Assembly: GCF_000756615.1 (NCBI RefSeq)
Contig: NZ_CP009288.1
Location: forward strand, 5,332,001 to 5,396,000
Origin: Paenibacillus durus
Lineage (GTDB): Bacteria > Bacillota > Bacilli > Paenibacillales > Paenibacillaceae
Reading direction: 5' to 3'
DNA: 64,000 nt
How positions within the stretch are numbered: position 1 is the first letter of the stretch; every line of letters starts with the position of its first letter. Position numbers and translations under genes: made by a program. This document shows, piece after piece, positions 8,832-21,215 of this stretch. Under the pieces are notes generated by a model. It saw only the letters and a list, made by a program, of their open reading frames with translations, was not told where the DNA came from and ran no database searches.

Positions 8832-10175
8832 GTGGAAAAACAACAATCCATAATAGAATTTCAGAGACCCTTTCTGTCCGGCCGCCGGACAAGCGCCGTC
8901 TTGTCGATTCTGGTTATGGGAGCGGGTCAGCTTAACAACCGTCAGTATGGGAAAGGGATCGCGCTAATGCTGCTGCATTTCACCGGTTTGTATGCGGTGA
9001 TTGCCAAGCTGCCCCATGCGGTGTGGGCCCTGGTTACACTTGGAGAGAAGCCGACACGTCTCGAGAAGGTCGGCAAGCTGTATCAGCAGGTAATGGGGGA
9101 TCATTCCATCTATTTGCTGGTAGAGGGTCTGATTATGATTTTTCTCATGTTCCTTCTTCTCGCCGTTTATGTGCAAAATATCAGGGATGCTTATCACTGC
9201 GCCAGACTGCGGGAAGAAGGTGTGCCGCTGCATACGTTCAGGCAGACGCTGCATTTTTTGCTCGATTACCGCTTTCCGCAGATTGCCATTGCCATTCCGG
9301 TGCTGGGTGTCGTGTTTTTTACGGTAATGCCGATTGTGTTCATGATTCTGCTCGCTTTCACCGATTTCACACGCAGCCATATGCCCCCTGCCCAACTCAT
9401 CAATTGGCATGGCCTTGAGACATTCCGCGATATTTTTCGGCTTCGCGTTTGGAGCGAGACCTTCTACGGAGTAACCCTGTGGACCCTGATCTGGGCAGTA
9501 GCGTCGACCCTGACCTGCTTTGGGGCCGGATTTATTATTGCGCTGGCGGTGCAGCAGAAGGATATCCGGTTCAAAAAGTTCTGGCGGACGATCTTTATTC
9601 TTCCTTACGCCATTCCTTTATTCGTCTCTACACTCATCCTGCGCAACGTATTTAATGGCCAGTTCGGACCGGTAAACGACTATCTCGAACTTATGGGGTT
9701 CGGACGTGTTCCCTGGCTATCGGACCCGGAATGGGCAAAGCTCACGCTTGTCCTTGTCAACATGCTCCTCGGCTTCCCTGTAATCATGCTGATGATTATT
9801 GGCGTCCTGTCCACCATACCGGGGGATATGTACGAAGCGGCCGATATCGACGGGGCGGACGGACTGCAAAAGCTGCGGCTGATCACTTTTCCCACCGTGA
9901 TGTACACCATGATGCCGATACTGATTATGCAATTCGTGGCGAATATCAACAATTTCAATGTGATCTATTTACTGACCGGAGGCAATCCCGTCAATGGGAA
10001 TTATCAATTCGCGGGTCATACGGATATACTGATTACCTGGCTGTACAAGCTGTCCATGGAGCAGGGGCAGTATAATTTTGCTTCTGTTATCGGAATTTTT
10101 ATTTTCGTACTCTTGTCGGGCTTTGCCATCTGGAGCATCCGCCGGACGAAGTCGTTTAAGGAGGAGAGGCTGTAA
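8832..10175 (+). CDS. MalF-type sugar ABC permease
   Basis: First membrane subunit of the CUT1 importer. The 447-residue protein has N-terminal hydrophobic segments before the core permease domain, an extended organisation like MalF, and the cytoplasmic EAA loop EAADIDGADGLQKLRLITFP near the C-terminal third, which docks with the ATPase. Start: GTG at 8832, about 11 nt after AAGGAG; the GTG at 8820 overlaps that site and is rejected. The stop codon overlaps the next start (TAATG), so the two permeases are translationally coupled. Confidence 0.9.
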   Translation: MEKQQSIIEFQRPFLSGRRTSAVLSILVMGAGQLNNRQYGKGIALMLLHFTGLYAVIAKLPHAVWALVTLGEKPTRLEKVGKLYQQVMGDHSIYLLVEGLIMIFLMFLLLAVYVQNIRDAYHCARLREEGVPLHTFRQTLHFLLDYRFPQIAIAIPVLGVVFFTVMPIVFMILLAFTDFTRSHMPPAQLINWHGLETFRDIFRLRVWSETFYGVTLWTLIWAVASTLTCFGAGFIIALAVQQKDIRFKKFWRTIFILPYAIPLFVSTLILRNVFNGQFGPVNDYLELMGFGRVPWLSDPEWAKLTLVLVNMLLGFPVIMLMIIGVLSTIPGDMYEAADIDGADGLQKLRLITFPTVMYTMMPILIMQFVANINNFNVIYLLTGGNPVNGNYQFAGHTDILITWLYKLSMEQGQYNFASVIGIFIFVLLSGFAIWSIRRTKSFKEERL

Positions 10176-11011
10176 TGACGAATCGCTCCTTGCGGAAAAC
10201 GGTACGCCTAACGTCAAGTTACGTGCTGTTGTCACTCGCCGCGCTGTTCTGTATTTATCCCGCCCTTTGGGTACTGTTGTCCTCGTTCCGTCCGGGGGAT
10301 ATGCTCTTTAGCGAAACACTGCTTCCGACATCATTCACGCTCCTTCATTACAAGCAGTTGTTTGAGAACTATCCATTCGCCGAGTGGTACATTAACACGT
10401 TCAAAATCGCTATGATCAGCACCGCAATCTCCACTGTGCTTGTTATGATGACCGGTTATGTATTCTCGATGTTCCGTTTCACCGGCCGAAAAAACCTGAT
10501 GAGCATGCTTCTGGCGCTCGGCTTGTTTCCTGGCTTCATGAGCATGATTGCCGTCTATATTTTGCTGAACCAGATGAATCTGCTTAATACGCATGCGGCG
10601 GTTATTATCGTATCTGCTGCGGCAGCGCCGCTGTTCTTTCTGTTCTCCAAAAGCTATTTCGACACGATTCCGCGCAGTCTGGTAGAGGCGGCGCGGATCG
10701 ATGGGGCCGGTCATCTGAACACGTTCTTTCGGATGATTTTGCCTTTGTCCAAGCCGCTGTTGGTGTATGTGGTGCTGATGAATTTTACAGGTCCGTTCAC
10801 GGATTTTATCTTCGCCAGGCTCGTGCTGAGAACTCCGGAGAAAAAGACGCTGGCCGTCGGGCTGTACGATATTGTTACGGACCGGACGAAGCTTCAATTT
10901 ACAATGTTCGCTGCCGGCTGTGTGCTGATTGCCGTTCCGATTACCGCGCTGTTCCTTCTGCTGCAGCGCTATCTGGTTGCCGGATTGACATCCGGCGCAG
11001 AGAAAGGCTAA
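10175..11011 (+). CDS. MalG-type sugar ABC permease
   Basis: Second membrane subunit of the importer, 278 residues with about six membrane segments and the EAA loop EAARIDGAGHLNTFFRMILP. The ATG shares its A with the malF-like stop codon, with an AAGGAGGAGAGG ribosome site just upstream. It pairs with the MalF-type subunit to form the sugar channel. Maltose/maltodextrin is the most likely substrate from family resemblance and from the neighbouring alpha-glucosidase, but isomalto-oligosaccharides are also possible. Confidence 0.9.
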   Translation: MTNRSLRKTVRLTSSYVLLSLAALFCIYPALWVLLSSFRPGDMLFSETLLPTSFTLLHYKQLFENYPFAEWYINTFKIAMISTAISTVLVMMTGYVFSMFRFTGRKNLMSMLLALGLFPGFMSMIAVYILLNQMNLLNTHAAVIIVSAAAAPLFFLFSKSYFDTIPRSLVEAARIDGAGHLNTFFRMILPLSKPLLVYVVLMNFTGPFTDFIFARLVLRTPEKKTLAVGLYDIVTDRTKLQFTMFAAGCVLIAVPITALFLLLQRYLVAGLTSGAEKG

Positions 11012-11066
11012 CGAAAAACACGGGCAGAGAGCTGGAGGTTGCCTGTTCGGCCGAGGGTGTATCAGG

Positions 11067-11098
11067 TATAATTGAAAGAAGAGTATGCAATAATTGCA
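11067..11098 (+). promoter_or_regulatory. Possible promoter and autoregulatory operator of the LacI-type gene
   Basis: A TATAAT (11067-11072) lies upstream of the regulator gene; no good -35 is seen at the right distance. About 14 bp further is TGCAATAATTGCA (11086-11098), a perfect 13-bp palindrome in the position of a downstream operator. The odd-centred palindrome differs from the usual CG-centred LacI-family site. Confidence 0.4.
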
Positions 11099-11164
11099 AC
11101 GTACGGTTCCGAGCGGTCAGGGTAGGTCGGCCTCCGGGAAAGAAAGAAACGGAGGGTTATAGTA

Positions 11165-12208
11165 TTGGCGACAATTCAGGATATAGCAGATTATGTAGGG
11201 ATCTCCATTGCGACCGTGTCCAGGGCGCTCAATAAGCCGGCGCTGGTCAATGCCGAGACGCGCGAGCGCGTGATGCAGGCGGCGAAGAAGCTTAACTATT
11301 TCGACACGGCCAAGTTCAAGCAGACCAATGTGAAGAACACGAAGATTTCCCTCGGCGTTATTATTCCATATATTACATCGTTCTTCTTCGGCGAATTATT
11401 TAGCGGAATCAGCCGGGTCGCGCAGGAGAATAACATCGATCTGATTTTGTACGAACTGAAGAGCGGCAAAATGAACGAGGAGGGGCTGAGCGAGGCGTTT
11501 TCCTTCGTGCAGCAGCATTTGGTTGACGGCATTATTCTGACGAGCTTTCATATGCCAGCCGATTATGACAAGCTGGTTGATACGCTGCAGATTCCCGTCG
11601 TCCTGCTGCTGGACTCCCATGAGAGCGCCAAACTGCCCGCCTACAAGGTCGATGACATTCGCGCTTCGTTCGACGCCGTCGCTTATCTCGTATCGCGCGG
11701 ACATCGGCGCATCGGCATGATTTCCGCCATGCTGACACAGCAGCATGACCGCGGTGAACAACTCCGGCTCAAAGGCTATAAGCAGGCGGTTGACTTCTAT
11801 GGGCTGCCCTTTTCCGAGTCATATGTCGCTTACGGGGACATGCGTTTTGACGACGGATACAGGGCAATGAAGGAGCTTCTCGCCGAGCGGGAGCAGACCG
11901 GACTGACCGCAGTATTTGCGGCCTCCGACGAGATGGCGATCGGGGCGATGCGTTGCATTTACGACGCGGGGCTCAGAGTGCCGGAGGATATCTCGGTCAT
12001 GGGCTTTGACAATTTGTCGGTAAGCGGAATCACGACGCCCAAGCTGACGACGATTGAACAGCCCTTCGGCGAGATTGGCGCAGAGGGCGTCAAGCACATG
12101 ATCAGGCATTTTGCCGAGGGAGGAAAGTTCCCCGAGAAAGGGCAGTTCTACCTCGCCTATAAAATCATTGAAAGAGAGTCCGTAGCTGCGATTACGCTCG
12201 ACAAATAG
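11165..12208 (+). CDS. LacI-family transcriptional regulator
   Basis: Cytosolic repressor that probably controls the neighbouring sugar genes. The 347-residue protein begins ATIQDIADYVGISIATVSRALNKP, the LacI helix-turn-helix plus hinge, followed by a periplasmic-binding-protein-like sensor domain (about 60-345) with the family's typical AASDEMAIGAM and GFDNL segments. Start is a TTG at 11165, 9 nt after GGAGG. The gene follows the importer by about 150 bp and may have its own promoter. The inducer is presumably the imported oligosaccharide, which is inference from position. Confidence 0.9.
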   Translation: MATIQDIADYVGISIATVSRALNKPALVNAETRERVMQAAKKLNYFDTAKFKQTNVKNTKISLGVIIPYITSFFFGELFSGISRVAQENNIDLILYELKSGKMNEEGLSEAFSFVQQHLVDGIILTSFHMPADYDKLVDTLQIPVVLLLDSHESAKLPAYKVDDIRASFDAVAYLVSRGHRRIGMISAMLTQQHDRGEQLRLKGYKQAVDFYGLPFSESYVAYGDMRFDDGYRAMKELLAEREQTGLTAVFAASDEMAIGAMRCIYDAGLRVPEDISVMGFDNLSVSGITTPKLTTIEQPFGEIGAEGVKHMIRHFAEGGKFPEKGQFYLAYKIIERESVAAITLDK

Positions 12209-12212
12209 TAAT

Positions 12213-12257
12213 ATGCAAATAGGACGCCCTTTTCGAGGAGCGGCCTATTTGCATTTT
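12213..12257 (+). terminator. Terminator after the LacI-type gene
   Basis: ATGCAAATAGG (12213-12223) pairs perfectly with CCTATTTGCAT (12244-12254), loop about 20 bases, followed by TTT. The stem is symmetrical and may act in both directions. From here to the 5S gene (about 120 bp) nothing else is seen. Confidence 0.7.
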
Positions 12258-12376
12258 CAGGACACGATTTCCGAAAGTCGCTCCCCAGTCTTCGGCAAGT
12301 ATGGCGGATGGCGGGCGGACCCTTATTTGCCTGTCAATCCAATCGCCGCTAGGTAGCATTAGTTAAAAAGAAATAC

Positions 12377-12407
12377 AAAAAAACCACTGCTGAGTTTCAG
12401 CAGTAGT
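12377..12407 (-). terminator. rRNA operon terminator
   Basis: On the minus strand ACTACTGCTG / CAGCAGTGG forms a stem with a short loop, followed by seven T residues, a few bases beyond the 3' end of 5S rRNA. Confidence 0.9.
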
Positions 12408-12413
12408 TCATGT

Positions 12414-12530
12414 GCTTGGCAGCGTCCTACTCTCCCAGGACCCTTCGGTCCAAGTACCATCGGCGCTGGAGGGCTTAACGGTCGTGTTCGGGATGGGTAC
12501 GCGTGGAACCCCTCCGCCATCGCCACCAAA
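12414..12530 (-). rRNA. rrf: 5S ribosomal RNA
   Basis: On the minus strand the sequence opens TTTGGTGGCGATGGCGGAGG, contains CCCATCCCGAACACG (the conserved loop) and ends ACGCTGCCAAGC. About 117 nt, the usual length. Last gene of the rRNA operon; ends are placed by family comparison and may be off by a few bases. Confidence 0.95.
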
Positions 12531-12657
12531 CGGCAGGCTTGATCGCCTGAAAACTGGATCGAAACGAAACATTGCGTCTTCCCCATTCCGGGGTCCCCGC
12601 AAAGTACTCGGATTCAGCTTCGTCAGCCTCATCTTCACTTTGTGGGGTGAATTTGGA

Positions 12658-15583
<2,926 letters not shown>

Positions 15584-15831
15584 AACGCTCCAGCGCTCCA
15601 GTTTTTGCTCACTCGCTCCATCTTGTTTTGAACGGCACTTCCGGATGAATCCGTTCGTGTTTCCCTTCAAAGCCAAAAGTCGCTCGCAATCAAAAACTTA
15701 CGCTTTCACTCTAAGCATCACTTACTTCACTTGTTTGGACACAAGTTCAGCTAAAAGATGTTCTAAAACGCAATTTTCGTTTCGGTATCCAGTTTTCAAG
15801 GATCAAGACACAACAAATAGATGAAGTTTGT

Positions 15832-15907
15832 TGGTGGAGCCAAGGAGGATCGAACTCCTGACCTCCTGCTTGCAAGGCAGGCGCTCTCCCAGCTGAGCTA
15901 TGGCCCC
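15832..15907 (-). tRNA. tRNA-Ala (UGC)
   Basis: Minus strand, 76 nt with encoded CCA: acceptor GGGGCCA / TGGCTCC, D-arm AGCTCAGCTGGGAGAGC, anticodon loop CTTGCAA giving UGC, and T-arm with GTTCGATCC. It is the only tRNA in the 16S-23S spacer; the tRNA-Ile often found there is absent in this operon. Confidence 0.97.
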
Positions 15908-16042
15908 GCAAATTCCATCAAAACTGAACAAATGGGAACACGTTAGTTCAAAGCTTTGCGAAGCAAAGCTGCTTCGAAAGCATAGGCTTGGAAGCTTACA
16001 CTTCCATATTTGAATGTTTCCGCCACGGGAAACGATTCTCCA

Positions 16043-17601
<1,559 letters not shown>

Positions 17602-17812
17602 GATGTTGCAGAGCAACATCGGCCGAATATGAAATCGGTCCAACTCGGCTGAGCGGATGATTTCGTATTCAGATATCGATAGAGCGATTAGCTCAATTTG
17701 AAACTGACGATTCATTCACATGAATCATTTATATTAACGTGTTCCATTTGTTCAGTTTTCAAAGAACTTGCTCCCGGCATTTTGAATATTTCGTCTCATG
17801 CACAGGAATTAT

Positions 17813-17841
17813 AGAATAACATATTCAACTTCGTTCGTCAA
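17813..17841 (-). promoter_or_regulatory. rRNA operon promoter P2
   Basis: On the minus strand -35 TTGACG (17836-17841), 17-bp spacer, -10 TATTCT (17813-17818). Between it and 16S lies a boxA-like leader, GTTCTTTGAAAACTGAAC (about 17748-17765), also partly repeated in the spacers on both sides of tRNA-Ala. Remaining leader sequence contains no gene. Confidence 0.8.
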
Positions 17842-17898
17842 CTCTTTTTTTCAATCGTGATTTTCAACTTCATCACAACCTCGCGAGCGACAAGAAAT

Positions 17899-17927
17899 AA
17901 TATATCATGCCTATCTTCAACTTGCAA
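17899..17927 (-). promoter_or_regulatory. rRNA operon promoter P1
   Basis: On the minus strand -35 TTGCAA (17922-17927), 17-bp spacer, -10 TATATT (17899-17904). An A-rich stretch (AAAAAAAG) directly upstream could serve as an UP element. The end of the insertion sequence lies only about 25 bp further upstream. Confidence 0.75.
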
Positions 17928-17951
17928 CACTTTTTTTAAAATTAATTATTT

Positions 17952-19678
17952 AGAGTTTGCTGAACAACATATCGGTTTTGGTTAACACCCGGTAAGTGGC
18001 CTATAGAAAATCCAGCCGAAAAAATGGACAAAAAGAGCCCGTAACCGGCGCTCCAAATTCATGACCATGAATGAAAGGGCGATTACTGTCAGGCTTCTTG
18101 CCGCGCCTTTCGCTCGAATCAAGCCTAACCCGTAGCGGCGTTTGCCTTCTCCAAACTTGCCTTCGATCGCATTGCGTTCCGCTGCATCTTGCCGTTCTTG
18201 CTTACGGTGTGTCGCCTGGTTTTCTGTTGAAGGCCTGCCCAGTTTGGGGCCGCTGAGACGAATGCCCACCCCTTTACAGTAGGCAAGGTTCTCTCGATTC
18301 CGGTAGATCTTGTCTGCCAGGATCACCGCCGGATACGCGCCAAAACGCTCTTTGTACGATTTCACCGCATCTTGCAGGGTGCCCGATTCGTTAAAGTTGT
18401 CCCATTGCATCGTTTCGATCCAGGCGTATCCGTTGGACAGACTGGCTGCTATCTTGGCTCCAAACTCGACGGACGCTCCGGCTTTTCCCCGGACAATCGG
18501 TCGGACATGCGGCTGTTCGATGCTTACGATTCGATGCTCCACCCGGTGCACTCCGCCATTCATCATTTCTTGTTGCTGCCGGTGCAGTTCGCGAATGACT
18601 AGCAAACGGCGATAGGTCATTTTGCTCAAAGTACTCAGCGAGGTTTGCTGGCTCAGGTTTTCAATGATTCGCAGATCCCGACCCACATAGCCGAGCTGCT
18701 TCTTGACCGCTTTGCGGATCGTTTTACCTTTGGGCTGGCGTTGTTTAGATACAAGCAGGTACGCTTTACGGGCTTGTCTGCGGTACGTGCGCGGCTTCTC
18801 CGCCAGACCGATCAGCGGCTGATGCAATGCGTCAATGATACCTTCCAGGATTTCACGAGCATGATTCAATAGCCCCAGATCTGTCGGATACTTGATGTCG
18901 GCAGGCGCACAGGTTGCATCCAGCATCAACGTGCCGCGATGGGTTTGTGCGTCGGGATTGGGAAGAAGACGAAAGAGGGACTTGGCCTTGCCCTTTTGTT
19001 GAGACTTTTCCGGCGTGGTATCCACTTCCAGAATCGTTAGGGTGTCGTCCATTTTCATGACCATTTGTCCACCCCCCGGGTGATCATCGTCGTCATCACG
19101 TGTTTGTTCCTTGGCTTTAGCCGCTGCTTTTGCTGCTTCCTGCTCGGCCTTCAGCCCTTCTTTTATGATCCAGTCATTGATCTCGTGAAGGATGTCGGGA
19201 CCCAACCGGTCGCGAAAGTGAGTCATCAAGGAATGATGGAAGGGCTCTTTGTCCACGTAACCGCCAAAACCCAGAAAATACTGCAAATAGGGGTTTTCCA
19301 TGATCTGCAAAGTGGTTTCCCGGTCGGTTAAGCCTAGACGTTCCTTGATCAACAGGGAGCCCAAAGCCAAACGTACCGAATACGCCTTTTGCCCTTCGTC
19401 GGGTGCGCCGAACACCTTTACATATTTTTCTTCCGCTTGCTCCCAGGGAACGAGCTTGGCCAGCTTCACCCACCGATTGTTGGGGTTCAGTTTGCCGCCA
19501 AAGGGCAGGTAAAAATCTTTGAGAAGATCGTCGGTCGATTCTATCCGTTCAAACATGATAATTCACTCCATCTGCAAGGTTTTTTTGCATTTTTCGAGTA
19601 TTTCCTTGCAGATGATTTCGACAAAAACGGCTTCTATTCCTTGTGGGAGTAAGAGTTTTTGTTTATTCAGCAAGCCCT
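17952..19678 (-). mobile_element. Insertion sequence, IS5/IS1182-type
   Basis: A 1.7-kb element containing one transposase. Its ends are imperfect inverted repeats, AGAGTTTGCTGAACAAC at the left and AGGGCTTGCTGAATAAAC (read inward) at the right, sharing TTGCTGAA. ATTT occurs directly outside both ends (17948-17951 and 19679-19682) and could be a 4-bp target duplication, although in this AT-rich DNA chance is possible. It lies between the rRNA promoters and the MFS gene. Confidence 0.75.
17982..19556 (-). CDS. IS5/IS1182-type DDE transposase
   Basis: Transposase of the surrounding element. The 524-residue protein has an N-terminal DUF772-like domain (about 30-130, with LIKERLGLTDRE), a Lys/Gln-rich linker, and a DDE catalytic domain: first Asp in MLDATCAP (about 213), second in ILADKIYRNR (about 410), Glu in AIEGKFGEGKRRYGLG (about 465). 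No frameshift or stop interrupts it, so the element may be active. The start ATG at 19556 is the natural one; no strong ribosome site is seen, as is common for IS genes. Confidence 0.88.
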   Translation of the reverse strand: MFERIESTDDLLKDFYLPFGGKLNPNNRWVKLAKLVPWEQAEEKYVKVFGAPDEGQKAYSVRLALGSLLIKERLGLTDRETTLQIMENPYLQYFLGFGGYVDKEPFHHSLMTHFRDRLGPDILHEINDWIIKEGLKAEQEAAKAAAKAKEQTRDDDDDHPGGGQMVMKMDDTLTILEVDTTPEKSQQKGKAKSLFRLLPNPDAQTHRGTLMLDATCAPADIKYPTDLGLLNHAREILEGIIDALHQPLIGLAEKPRTYRRQARKAYLLVSKQRQPKGKTIRKAVKKQLGYVGRDLRIIENLSQQTSLSTLSKMTYRRLLVIRELHRQQQEMMNGGVHRVEHRIVSIEQPHVRPIVRGKAGASVEFGAKIAASLSNGYAWIETMQWDNFNESGTLQDAVKSYKERFGAYPAVILADKIYRNRENLAYCKGVGIRLSGPKLGRPSTENQATHRKQERQDAAERNAIEGKFGEGKRRYGLGLIRAKGAARSLTVIALSFMVMNLERRLRALFVHFFGWIFYRPLTGC

Positions 19679-19811
19679 ATTTATCTATTACACAAAGGTA
19701 TTAATCGGTGTATATCTCATAGTTTTTGTAGAATGTTCATTGCAGTGAAACAGTAAAACGAGTTATCGTAATCCATATCGATTGCCCGGCTTAATATAGA
19801 AAGGAGCTGTT

Positions 19812-21068
19812 ATGAGAAATCAATCAACGTCTACAATATCGCAGGTAAATGTGGCTGCCAAAGAGCAGCGCAATCTTCAGCAGGCCACGATCTATCGGAT
19901 TCTGCTGGCCGTCGGTTTCGTCCACTTGTTCAACGATTCCATTCAGGCGGTTATCCCGGCTATTTTTCCTATCCTTAAGAGTAATATGCTGCTCTCCTTC
20001 GCCCAAATCGGATGGATAGCGTTTGCGCTCAACGTTACGTCTTCGGTTATACAGCCAGTCATCGGCTACGCCGCAGACCGCCATCCGCGTCCGATCCTGC
20101 TTCCACTCGGGATGGGCAGCACTTTAACGGGGGTTATGCTGCTGGCCTACGCCAATAATTATGTGCTGGTGCTGGTCTCCGTCATTCTGATCGGGTTCGG
20201 CTCAGCGACCTTCCATCCCGAAGGCATGCGTGTAGCGCATATGGCTGCCGGTCTTAAAAAGGGGTTGTCCCAATCTATTTTTCAGGTCGGAGGCAATGCA
20301 GGGCAGTCGCTCGGCCCGCTGCTGACGAAGTGGATTTTTATCCCGTTCGGACAGATTGGCGCTTTGGGCTTTACGATCATTGCGGCCGCCGGTGTCGTGG
20401 TGCAGACCTATGTAGCCCGGTGGTACCGGGAGATGCTGGATGCCGGCTATACGTTCAGCAAAAAAACCGTGTCCCGTGCAATGGATCCCGCCAGAAGGAA
20501 AAGCATTTTGAGGGCAACAATCGTTCTGGTCTTAATCGTCTTTGTTCGTTCGTGGTACGGTCAGGCCATCGGAAGCTACTATGCGTTCTATCTAATGGAT
20601 AAATACGGTCTGGTGCTGGATAGCGCACAGAACTATATTTTTATGTACTTGGCTGCCGGAGCGCTGGGCACTCTCTTCGGAGGCCCGCTAGCAGACCGGT
20701 TCGGACGGCGGAATCTCATCCTGTTCTCCATGGTTGGAACGGTTCCGTTCGGACTTGCCCTCCCGTTCGTAGGGCAATTTTGGGCAGGCGTGCTGCTGCT
20801 CATCGGCGGATTTATCCTGCTGTCCAGTTTCTCGGTCACCGTCATTTATGCGCAAATGCTGTATCCCGGCAATATCGGCACCGTCTCCGGGCTTATTACC
20901 GGACTGGCTTTCGGCCTTGGCGGCATCGGTTCGCTGTTCATCGGCCGTATGATCGATATGGTCGGTATCACCCATGTCTTCATTGCCTGCGGCTTCCTGC
21001 CGCTTCTCGGCCTAATCGCCTTGCTTCTCCCGGGAGACCGGAAGCTGGAGGAATGGGCGGCGGAGTAA
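19812..21068 (+). CDS. MFS transporter of the fosmidomycin-resistance (Fsr) family
   Basis: Inner-membrane drug/proton antiporter-type carrier with about 12 membrane segments in 418 residues. The N-terminal stretch VHLFNDSIQAVIPAIFPILK followed by LSFAQIGWIAFALN is very characteristic of the Fsr family. An AAAGGAG site precedes the ATG by 5 nt. The true substrate is not known from sequence; Fsr exports fosmidomycin in E. coli. It stands alone between the IS and the PBP gene; a weak AAGGAG/CTCCTT hairpin with TTTTT (21092-21114) may terminate it. Confidence 0.88.
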   Translation: MRNQSTSTISQVNVAAKEQRNLQQATIYRILLAVGFVHLFNDSIQAVIPAIFPILKSNMLLSFAQIGWIAFALNVTSSVIQPVIGYAADRHPRPILLPLGMGSTLTGVMLLAYANNYVLVLVSVILIGFGSATFHPEGMRVAHMAAGLKKGLSQSIFQVGGNAGQSLGPLLTKWIFIPFGQIGALGFTIIAAAGVVVQTYVARWYREMLDAGYTFSKKTVSRAMDPARRKSILRATIVLVLIVFVRSWYGQAIGSYYAFYLMDKYGLVLDSAQNYIFMYLAAGALGTLFGGPLADRFGRRNLILFSMVGTVPFGLALPFVGQFWAGVLLLIGGFILLSSFSVTVIYAQMLYPGNIGTVSGLITGLAFGLGGIGSLFIGRMIDMVGITHVFIACGFLPLLGLIALLLPGDRKLEEWAAE

Positions 21069-21215
21069 GCCATGGGAAGCGGAACCGCTGCAAGGAGGCT
21101 CATTACTCCTTTTTAAAGGGAGGATGCGCCTTTTCATGATAACGGCATTTTTGATGTCCCCGGGCAAGAAAAAGGAGGGGGCATGAAAACTGGGCACATT
21201 AAGGCTTATCAGAGC

